Positions 8,649-15,120 of a stretch of DNA of 31,629 nucleotides are shown piece after piece. Source of the DNA: a bacterium (GTDB lineage: Bacteria > SZUA-182 > DTGQ01); the NCBI GenBank assembly GCA_023512255.1, contig JAILZY010000038.1:1-31629 (forward strand). Reading direction: 5' to 3'. The stretch's first letter is position 1; the number at the start of each line of letters is the position of its first letter. The position numbers and the translations under genes are program-made. The notes below the pieces were generated by a model. That model was given only the letters and a program-made list of their open reading frames with translations, was not told the origin of the DNA and searched no databases.

Positions 8649-9368
8649 TCAGCGAGATACGGTAAGCCTGATATTGTCGAAGTCAACAATAGGCTTGCTG
8701 CCTTGTGCTTCCATCTGCTCATCAACGGCGAATACTCCGACCATGCCGGATAGATAAGGAGAGTTATCCTTGATGGTTTTCAGCGAGGTTCCATTGACCA
8801 AAAATTCTATAGTTGGCCCGCTGCAAATCACTTTCAGGCTATTCCATGCCTTGAGACCTTGCTTGACCGCAGAAGTGGGTGTCCAGGGGATTAGCTCATA
8901 CCCGTTGCGGGAGTCGAATTTAAAGGCACCGTAGTAGCCGCTGCTTGTTATGGCAAAGACATAAAAATTACCGGTAGGGCTCAGCCGGAAAATCATACCC
9001 TGTGAGGCATCGGGGTTGCCTTGTGTTCGCCGAACGTCGATCTGATAGGTAAAGTTATCAAAAGGCGCATTATAGCAGCTGGCTCGCAAGGCACCTACTC
9101 CGGTGCCGGTCATTCGGTAGACGCCGTCGGTGGCAGACCATACGCCTGACTCATCGTCGATCCAGTTATCAGCCCGGCCGCGATTGAAGTCCTCAAAAAA
9201 ACCATTTCCAGCCAGTACTTCTTCGGCGGATTCAATGGTATTTAGATTACCCTTGGCTTCAGCAGCAGTGAGCTGAGCCCAGGCGTTTATAGCCATGAAT
9301 GTCCAAAAAGGGAAAACTGTAAACATCAGGCAAAGTCTTTGAATAGCTGTATTTTTGAAATACTTCAT
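8649..9368 (-). CDS. exported LamG/DUF1080-like (concanavalin A-like fold) protein
   Basis: 239 aa. The N-terminus has a signal peptide: KYFKNTAIQR is basic, followed by a hydrophobic stretch (LCLMFTVFPFWTFMAINAW) and a cleavage site near AQLTAAEA. The rest looks like a single jelly-roll domain of the LamG/DUF1080 type: it begins with FFEDFNRGRADNW, continues with ASCYNAPFDNFTYQIDVRR, GMIFRLSPTGNFYVFAI and WNSLKVICSGPTIEFLVNG, and ends in VDFDNIRLTV, the usual last strand. Such domains bind or hydrolyse glycans, but I see no clear catalytic residues, so a binding or adhesive role outside the cytoplasm is more likely. The start is well supported by AGGAGG at 9378-9383, 9 nt before ATG. It lies downstream of the beta-propeller gene on the same strand, but repeats and its own upstream region separate the two. 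Confidence 0.7.
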   Translation of the reverse strand: MKYFKNTAIQRLCLMFTVFPFWTFMAINAWAQLTAAEAKGNLNTIESAEEVLAGNGFFEDFNRGRADNWIDDESGVWSATDGVYRMTGTGVGALRASCYNAPFDNFTYQIDVRRTQGNPDASQGMIFRLSPTGNFYVFAITSSGYYGAFKFDSRNGYELIPWTPTSAVKQGLKAWNSLKVICSGPTIEFLVNGTSLKTIKDNSPYLSGMVGVFAVDEQMEAQGSKPIVDFDNIRLTVSR

Positions 9369-9560
9369 ATTTTTATTCCTCCTTGGCCCATTTTGAAAGT
9401 ACTAGGTTGCCGAAGATGGCGAAATACATAATAAATTACGTAAAATAAATACGTAAAGTAAGTCGGAACTAAAATGGGAAAGTATTTACTTTAAGCTGGC
9501 GGACAGGCAGAGGGGAAGGAAAGATAATGGTGAAATTTTTAAAGTTTTAGGAGGATGGTT
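9369..9560 (-). promoter_or_regulatory. AT-rich upstream region of the LamG-like gene with inverted repeats
   Basis: This stretch holds the AGGAGG ribosome binding site (9378-9383), two TACGTA palindromes at 9437-9442 and 9450-9455 (the first extended to TTACGTAA), and an inverted repeat AAAGTA/TACTTT at 9479-9492. A minus-strand TTTACG to TATTAT pair about 18 nt apart overlaps the TACGTA elements and could be a promoter. The palindromes may be operator sites, but no regulator can be named. Confidence 0.25.
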
Positions 9561-9634
9561 TGGAAGGAACCCTTATTGAATAAGGGTTCCTTCCATCAAA
9601 AGGGTTCCTTCCAAGATCAATCAGTTCCTTCCAA
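9561..9634. repeat. 35-bp palindrome plus two further copies of a GGTTCCTTCCA repeat, likely 3'-end structure
   Basis: A palindrome covers 9561-9595: TGGAAGGAACCCTTATT on the left and its exact complement AATAAGGGTTCCTTCCA on the right, about one base apart, so a 5-nt loop with a stem of about 15 bp is realistic. The right-arm sequence recurs as AGGGTTCCTTCCA at 9601-9613 and AGTTCCTTCCA at 9623-9633. The set begins one base beyond the stop of the propeller gene at 9636. Its position fits a terminator or 3' stabiliser for that gene; the extra direct copies suggest local duplication. Confidence 0.55.
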
Positions 9635-9635
9635 A

Positions 9636-11885
9636 TTATGGCTCTAGTGGATCTGTGAGTACAAATGGCGTATAATTGATCGCGCTTTTGGATCGTGAGC
9701 GGCTAGAAGTAGAGAAGCGAAGTTGAAGCCTGATTTTTTCTCTAGGCAATATTCCTTCCTGGCCAGGTGAAATCATCAGATAAGGACTGCCATTTTCAGC
9801 GGTTCCTGACTGGTTCAGGAGTGAGGTGCCCTCAGAGAGCCCCTCGAGAATATAATATAGGGGAGAAGATTGGGTTAGCCCGGTTTGGTTGATCAGGGTG
9901 ATAACTTGCGTCCATTGACCTGGTTGGCGCTCAGGACGGGGATTTTGGGCAAAGATCTTCAGCCCCTCACCAGGCATTCTGCACAGAGCCAGGTTCGAGC
10001 GGCTGCTAAGCTCTCCTGATTCGGTTTCAGCTCTCACCTGGTAGATATAGGTTGTTCCCATCTCCACATTGGGATCGAGATAGTATTGCTCCCTGGTTAC
10101 TGCAATCTCTTCAAAACCTAATGGTCCGGCCTCTTCATCTTTCAGCAGTCCGATATCCATTCCCAGGAGCTGTTTGCGATAGATATGGCTAGCTATAGAT
10201 CCGGCAGGGGCTGTCCATCGAAGTTTAATGGCTTGTCCATCAGGTTCGGCCTGGAGGTTTCGGGCAAATGGGAAACGGTCATCCCCTAACCAGACCTGAG
10301 CGCCGTAGTAGGGATTAGCCGTGCCCACGAATAGTCCCACGGGAGTTGAGACCATGGTTCTGGCTCCGATATTGAATTTATCCCCAAACCCGTTCATGGT
10401 AACTGGATACCACTGGACGCCATTGCGGGTTTTCCACAGATCGAAGCCGGAAATAAGATCGGTAACTTTCTCCCCAACGAGGCCGGAAAGGTTTGGGCCA
10501 GCATTATCACCTAATGCTACCCCTCCCCTGCTTTTGACGAGATCAAGAAGAGTCGAGATATCGGAATTTCCCCTGTTTAAAAGGTCCATTATGTCGGGGT
10601 TACGCAGGGCGATGCTGCTGTCCATAGTGGCCACATAGAGCCAGTCTCGGTGGACAGCCATCCTCCAGATATACCCTGAAAAGGGATTACCCATGCCGGC
10701 GGGCAGACGGCTGATTGGGGCCTTCAGTCCGTCTGGGGTTCGGCGGCTGCGGCCACAAACTAACTGCCAGGTGTCATCGGGATTGATGCGGATGATCTCT
10801 GCGGGCGCTGGGCCCACTTTGGTTACAAAATCGAATCCTCCAAGCCCGCATCCTGTGCCGATATAGAGCCGATTTTTAAAGGTGCACATGCTGATTACAT
10901 ATTCATTCAGATTGTAGGCCGCCTTGCCAAAGCGATCGAGGCGCCAGGCCCCATGAGTTACGACTGGGATAAAGTTATAGTATCCGTTTTCATCCTTAGT
11001 GGTGGCGTCGGTTTTAAGAACCGAAAAGCCATTTTCAGGATCTACTGTGCCGGTATAGAGGTAGCCGTTGAAAACCTCGACCTCAAAGGGCTGGACCTGC
11101 GGCGGGTTGACCTGGGTGATATCCGCTCTGATGTGGTCGCCTTCATCTCTGAGAGTGGCCAGATCAATCTCCATAAGTCTTGGGCGCTCTGGAGGATTCA
11201 TATTGGCGGTCATATACAGCTTGCCCTTATATTGAGCGAATGATCGCAAACCAAAGGTATCGATGTTTCCCAAAACCTGGGGGACCCTGCTTTTGACCTC
11301 TTTGAAATTTCGGCCATCGGTGGTGCGCAAAAGTCTGGCTGGGTAGTTAGCCAAAAGCTCTTTGCTGAGATATCCGCCAATATACAAGGCCTCGGTGCCA
11401 TCCGGCTCAATAGCCACGATCATGCCTCGATACCCTTGATCGCGAGCCACCCCCGGCGATATTTCTGGAGATTGATAGACCCGCTCCCACGAGCTTGTCT
11501 GCGGATCAAAGGCCCAAATTTCTGCCCGATAGTCTGGATTTGTACAGTCCACATCAGGTATTTCGGGAGGGTAGTCGGTTCCGAAAACAAGGGCTAGATA
11601 GCAGAGCATATCCCTGTTTGTACCCACATACAGTTTTCCTTTAAACCAGGCCATTGACCAGGCATAGCTGTTGTGCCGGGAACCAAACCCGCTCTCGCTT
11701 ATTTTTTCAAATCCCCTTTGGTTAGTCCTTGTCCAGATAGACTGCTGGATATCCTCGGCAGCAGTGGCCTGGGCAGGGCCGCTGATAACCCTAAGGTGGC
11801 CGAAAACAATAACTAAAATAGCAAAGAGTACTGCATTCACAAGACCAATTACTCTTTTTCTCACCAACACGGCATCATTTCTCAT
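9636..11885 (-). CDS. exported beta-propeller protein with Fn3-like and Ig-like C-terminal domains
   Basis: 749 aa, function not recognised. A basic N-terminus and a hydrophobic segment (GLVNAVLFAILVIVFG, about 14-29) followed by an Ala-rich stretch indicate export. Seven repeats of the form K-x-LY-x-GT can be seen (KGKLYVGTNRD, ALYIGGYLS, KGKLYMTANMN, NGYLYTGTVD, KNRLYIGTGCG, RDWLYVATMD, VGLFVGTANPYYGAQVW), as expected for a seven-bladed propeller over about residues 50-540. A fibronectin III-like domain follows (about 545-640; IKLRWTAPAGS, TYIYQVRAETESGE), then an Ig-like domain (about 645-735; GQWTQVITLINQTG, PLYYILEGL, GSPYLMI) of a kind common in bacterial secreted proteins. The start ATG at 11885 has GGGGGGAA about 9 nt upstream. 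It may bind surface or extracellular partners; no enzyme motif is evident. The 390-nt gap before it suggests its own promoter. Confidence 0.65.
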   Translation of the reverse strand: MRNDAVLVRKRVIGLVNAVLFAILVIVFGHLRVISGPAQATAAEDIQQSIWTRTNQRGFEKISESGFGSRHNSYAWSMAWFKGKLYVGTNRDMLCYLALVFGTDYPPEIPDVDCTNPDYRAEIWAFDPQTSSWERVYQSPEISPGVARDQGYRGMIVAIEPDGTEALYIGGYLSKELLANYPARLLRTTDGRNFKEVKSRVPQVLGNIDTFGLRSFAQYKGKLYMTANMNPPERPRLMEIDLATLRDEGDHIRADITQVNPPQVQPFEVEVFNGYLYTGTVDPENGFSVLKTDATTKDENGYYNFIPVVTHGAWRLDRFGKAAYNLNEYVISMCTFKNRLYIGTGCGLGGFDFVTKVGPAPAEIIRINPDDTWQLVCGRSRRTPDGLKAPISRLPAGMGNPFSGYIWRMAVHRDWLYVATMDSSIALRNPDIMDLLNRGNSDISTLLDLVKSRGGVALGDNAGPNLSGLVGEKVTDLISGFDLWKTRNGVQWYPVTMNGFGDKFNIGARTMVSTPVGLFVGTANPYYGAQVWLGDDRFPFARNLQAEPDGQAIKLRWTAPAGSIASHIYRKQLLGMDIGLLKDEEAGPLGFEEIAVTREQYYLDPNVEMGTTYIYQVRAETESGELSSRSNLALCRMPGEGLKIFAQNPRPERQPGQWTQVITLINQTGLTQSSPLYYILEGLSEGTSLLNQSGTAENGSPYLMISPGQEGILPREKIRLQLRFSTSSRSRSKSAINYTPFVLTDPLEP

Positions 11886-12275
11886 GGCCTTTATTCCCCC
11901 CTTAGCTAATTCAAGGAATTAACCGTACTGCGTACACAGGACATACTGCCTATATTACCTACATATAAATAAGCAAATAAGACTCAATAAGGGTATTGTG
12001 CTCAACCTACTTTGGTGAGCTCTGATAACTTTAAGTGCGCCAAGCCTTCTTGGCTTGCCTCAAACTATGGAGCGAAGTAAGAAATGATTATCTTTTCATA
12101 GATATTCCCTCCTCTCTCATCACTCCTTAGCTTTAAGTGGACTGTCCGAATCCTGGAGATAAGGGAGCGCACAAGGTTGATCGTTTTTTTCTCTATCATT
12201 ATCAAAATCTACTCTGGCTGCCCTTTAGTTCTCCTTAAAAGGTATAAGATCTTCCAGAGTTTTTATCAGTTTCAG
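11886..12275. other. intergenic region between the megasynthase operon and the propeller gene
   Basis: No gene is supported in these 390 bases. On the minus strand, just past the hydrolase stop, ACTCTGG/CCAGAGT arms at 12211-12217 and 12254-12260 could close a large-loop hairpin, a weak terminator candidate for the operon. A second stem, CAAGCC/GGCTTG at 12041-12057, can also form in the register GCCAAG/CTTGGC (12039-12054). The part nearest the propeller start is AT-rich and should hold its promoter, but no box pair is clearly better than others. A 9-nt direct repeat CTTTAAGTG occurs near 12030 and 12131. Confidence 0.35.
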
Positions 12276-13139
12276 TTAGTTGAGATCAACTTTGGGCAAG
12301 AATTTATCCAGCAGCTCAAGGAGCACCTCGGGTGCTTGCATTGGATAAAAATGCCCCTGGCCAGGAACAAGTACAAATTCACAATTTGGCATAATCTCTC
12401 TTAGCCTCTCCCCAATGGCCCGATATGGGGATGAGGCGCCGTAGATGCAAAAAGTAGGACAGTAAATGTGGGAAATTTTCTCCTCAGTTAAGGTTTTTAC
12501 CGACCGAAATTCTTTAAGGACCGTGGTCTCCTCGATCAGCTGCATAAGGCGATCCGATTTTCTGGCTCCTCCGAGGCGAAGGCCATGCTGGATAGGGACA
12601 TAAAGACTTTTCCGCACTACATTTTCAACATCGATCAGCTCTTCCTCGGTGTGGATGCCTAACCGATCTAGTTCGTCTTGCCAGATCTGCCATCCTGGCC
12701 AGTTATCCAGCCGCCTAAGATGCAGCAATGCAGGGATGCCCGCATCCAGGATTACTACCCCGGCCGCTTGCCGAGGATAGGCAGCTGCAAAATGGAGAGC
12801 TATAGCTCCACCAAAACTATGGCCGATCAGCAGAGTGCGGCTAATGTTTAAATGGTCCAAGAGGGCCTTAAGATCCTCAACCATCTCATCCGAGGTATAT
12901 CCGCTAAAGGGGCGGTCGCTGTAGCCATGTCCTCTGAGATCATAGGCAGTAACCCGATACTTCTTGGCCAGGGCCGGTAATATGTGCATAAACCAGATCG
13001 AGAGATTTCCAGTGATTCCGTGAATTAGGACAATGTCAGCCCCTTGTCCGTGTTGCTGATAATGGATAGCTAATCGACTAGCCTTAGATTGAGTTTCCTG
13101 GTGAGTGGGATTTGTGGTGTTTAAGAGAACTTTCGGCAT
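12276..13139 (-). CDS. alpha/beta hydrolase, last gene of the megasynthase operon
   Basis: 287 aa, usual length. Strand and loop motifs are clear: oxyanion loop LIHGITGN, then YDLRGHGYSD, nucleophile elbow GHSFGG with Ser108, and the catalytic histidine His263 in PGQGHFYP. The acid usually found after strand beta-7 (G-x-x-D) is not seen: the segment reads CIYGASSPYR, with Ser at the expected place; Asp132 after beta-6 could replace it. The family includes esterases, thioesterases and lactonases. Since neither megasynthase carries a thioesterase domain, releasing or moving the acyl product is a reasonable inference. The gene begins 21 nt after the phosphodiesterase stop, on the same strand, with AAGGA about 9 nt before ATG. 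There is no signal peptide, so it should act in the cytoplasm. Confidence 0.85.
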   Translation of the reverse strand: MPKVLLNTTNPTHQETQSKASRLAIHYQQHGQGADIVLIHGITGNLSIWFMHILPALAKKYRVTAYDLRGHGYSDRPFSGYTSDEMVEDLKALLDHLNISRTLLIGHSFGGAIALHFAAAYPRQAAGVVILDAGIPALLHLRRLDNWPGWQIWQDELDRLGIHTEEELIDVENVVRKSLYVPIQHGLRLGGARKSDRLMQLIEETTVLKEFRSVKTLTEEKISHIYCPTFCIYGASSPYRAIGERLREIMPNCEFVLVPGQGHFYPMQAPEVLLELLDKFLPKVDLN

Positions 13140-13160
13140 TATTTTTCATCCTTATGGCTA

Positions 13161-14795
13161 TTAAACATACCCTAGACTCTTCAGGCGAAGCATGATCTGC
13201 TCCTGCCCTTCTACATCCTCTCTTTGGGGAGAAGCATCTTGATTTCGTTCAGGGGGCACAGTAGGCGCCCCAGTTTCTACCGGATGAGTTCGTAAAAATG
13301 CAGGATCAAAGATTTGGGTAATTACCTGGCCTTCCATATCCGAGGGTATGGGAATACCCAGGGTATGGAGCAATGTCGGAGCGACATTAATAATAGATGT
13401 TGGGGGAATAACCTCACCCTTTCGGATCGCCGGACCTACGGCGGCAAAAACCCCCTCAGGCCGATGAGTGCCCATGATCTGCGATCGGGGTCGGCAGTAG
13501 ACCTCCGAAGGATAAATGGAGATAAATCCGCTATCTCGCAGGCTTAGGGTCAAATCAGGGGCACAATCAATGAAGTTTCCGGCAAAGGCCTCTTCCCGAG
13601 TCCAGATTTCCTTGATCAGCGGCTCTCCGCTCTGGGGATCGAGGCAGCTATTCCGCAGCTTGTCTATCAACTCTTCGCGGAATGAAAAGTATTCTTTCGC
13701 CGGGATCCCCTCTTCGCCTCTTTTCCCAGCCACCTGAATGATGATTCCGTTGCTGCTAGCAGTGGCTGCATAGGCTTTGGTCTTTTTCCAGTCAAGATGT
13801 AAAAGGCTCCGGTAGGGGGATTCAACTCCCAGACTTTCGATATCTTCTGACTGCCCAGCCACTGATTTTGTGCCTATAGCCGTACTATCCTTCCACTTTA
13901 GATACCCTTGTTGGCAGAGCCACTGATTGAGGTAGAGAATTTCCCTGGTAGGGCCAAAACCATGATCCGAAGCAATGAAAATGTTAGCCTGCGCCCCAGC
14001 CAGATCAACGATCTGCTCTAGAAATTCATCCAGGTTGCGAAAATACTGCAGGCACAGCCGCCGCACCTTTTCCTCCCAGGCCGCGTGAGGCTTCAGGGCA
14101 TAGGCCGGATCAAGAAACCGCCAGCAGACATGCTGAATACGATCAAGGCCATCAAAGATCATGGCTGTCAGGTGGCATGGATCGTGCTTCATTAGATAGC
14201 GCACCACCTCAAACCACTGCCGCTCCCGGCGAATGTGCAGCCAGATCCAGTCCTCATACTCTTCCCTCTGGCATCCTTTGACCGCCTTTTCTTCTTCCCT
14301 AAAGTTTAGGGCCATCTCCTTGACATCAAAGCCGTCTATTCCCCGCAGACGATCAAAGAGATCTTCTGGATAGCTGTTTTTGCGTAGCCATCGCCAGCTA
14401 ACGAAGCCAGGAATGATATAGCCCCGAATCGCCGGTGGGGGATTCATGCCGATAAAATTTAAACTTCCAGCCCGCATCCCATGTCGGTTCACTATTGACC
14501 AAATGGTCTCTCGCTGGATATCGCGGAAGGAAAGCCACTTGATGTACCGACTCTTGGGTGATTCGAATTGCAGAAAATTAAATACCCCATGAGTTCCCGG
14601 TCGGACCCCGGTTATTAGAGAGATCCAGGCCGGAGGTGTGAGGGGAGGGATAACGGAGGTCAATTCTCCCCGGCATCCTAAGGAGATTAACTTCTTGAGA
14701 AAGGACATGGTTCCCTCTTCCATAAGATGGTCCAGAATGGTAAACGATGCCCCATCAAGTCCGATTAAAACTGTTTGCCTATCGAGACAGCTCAT
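13161..14795 (-). CDS. alkaline-phosphatase-superfamily phosphodiesterase (type I phosphodiesterase/nucleotide pyrophosphatase-like)
   Basis: 544 aa. The metal-site aspartate Asp14 is in LIGLDGAS, and the nucleophile is probably Thr53 in PPLTPPAW, followed by TGVRPGTHGVFNF, the typical start of PF01663-like enzymes. Further metal ligands are visible in DGLDRIQH, IASDHGFG and GTHRPEG. The family cleaves phosphodiester or phosphomonoester bonds and includes enzymes acting on lipid head groups and glycan anchors; the substrate here is unknown. There is no signal peptide, so a cytoplasmic role is more likely. The start ATG is a single base after the ACP stop, with GGAGA 6 nt upstream inside the ACP gene, so it is translationally coupled to it. 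A role in processing phosphopantetheine- or phospholipid-linked product would fit the operon but is inference. Confidence 0.82.
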   Translation of the reverse strand: MSCLDRQTVLIGLDGASFTILDHLMEEGTMSFLKKLISLGCRGELTSVIPPLTPPAWISLITGVRPGTHGVFNFLQFESPKSRYIKWLSFRDIQRETIWSIVNRHGMRAGSLNFIGMNPPPAIRGYIIPGFVSWRWLRKNSYPEDLFDRLRGIDGFDVKEMALNFREEEKAVKGCQREEYEDWIWLHIRRERQWFEVVRYLMKHDPCHLTAMIFDGLDRIQHVCWRFLDPAYALKPHAAWEEKVRRLCLQYFRNLDEFLEQIVDLAGAQANIFIASDHGFGPTREILYLNQWLCQQGYLKWKDSTAIGTKSVAGQSEDIESLGVESPYRSLLHLDWKKTKAYAATASSNGIIIQVAGKRGEEGIPAKEYFSFREELIDKLRNSCLDPQSGEPLIKEIWTREEAFAGNFIDCAPDLTLSLRDSGFISIYPSEVYCRPRSQIMGTHRPEGVFAAVGPAIRKGEVIPPTSIINVAPTLLHTLGIPIPSDMEGQVITQIFDPAFLRTHPVETGAPTVPPERNQDASPQREDVEGQEQIMLRLKSLGYV

Positions 14796-14796
14796 T

Positions 14797-15120
14797 CTAA
14801 TTCTCCAGGGTTTGATTTTCTAGATTTTGATGAATAAAATTAACTAGATCCTTGACCTTGATATCTCGAACCTCTTTTTCTCCAACACTCGCCAAATATT
14901 CAGCAAAGGGGAAAGAACGATTGAAGTGCTCTTCAATCATCGATCCTAAAACCACAGCATCGATAGACTCAAAATCCAGATCAGTAAAGAGTGAGGTTTC
15001 CGGCGTGATTTCACCAGAATACTCCCATTCATCTTTTAAGCTGCTGATTATTTTTGATACCGAATGGAAAATGCTCTCTTGTCTTGGCACTAAATCTTTT
15101 TCCTGATTTCTTTCATCCAT
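14797..15120 (-). CDS. stand-alone acyl carrier protein
   Basis: 107 aa. A helical carrier domain covers about residues 15-100, with the phosphopantetheine-attachment serine in LDFESIDAVVLGSMIEEHF; the central Asp of the common DSL motif is Glu (ESI). The predicted role is to carry acyl chains or extender units on a 4'-phosphopantetheine arm for the neighbouring synthases, hydrolase or phosphodiesterase. It is divergent from the LGIDSIKR carriers inside the two megasynthases, which suggests a different partner, for example loading or off-loading. The frame is open further upstream, but ATG at 15120 is chosen because GGAGGT at 15129-15134 lies 8 nt before it and because it overlaps the preceding gene by 8 nt (ATGGATGA), the same arrangement as between the two megasynthases. 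Confidence 0.85.
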   Translation of the reverse strand: MDERNQEKDLVPRQESIFHSVSKIISSLKDEWEYSGEITPETSLFTDLDFESIDAVVLGSMIEEHFNRSFPFAEYLASVGEKEVRDIKVKDLVNFIHQNLENQTLEN

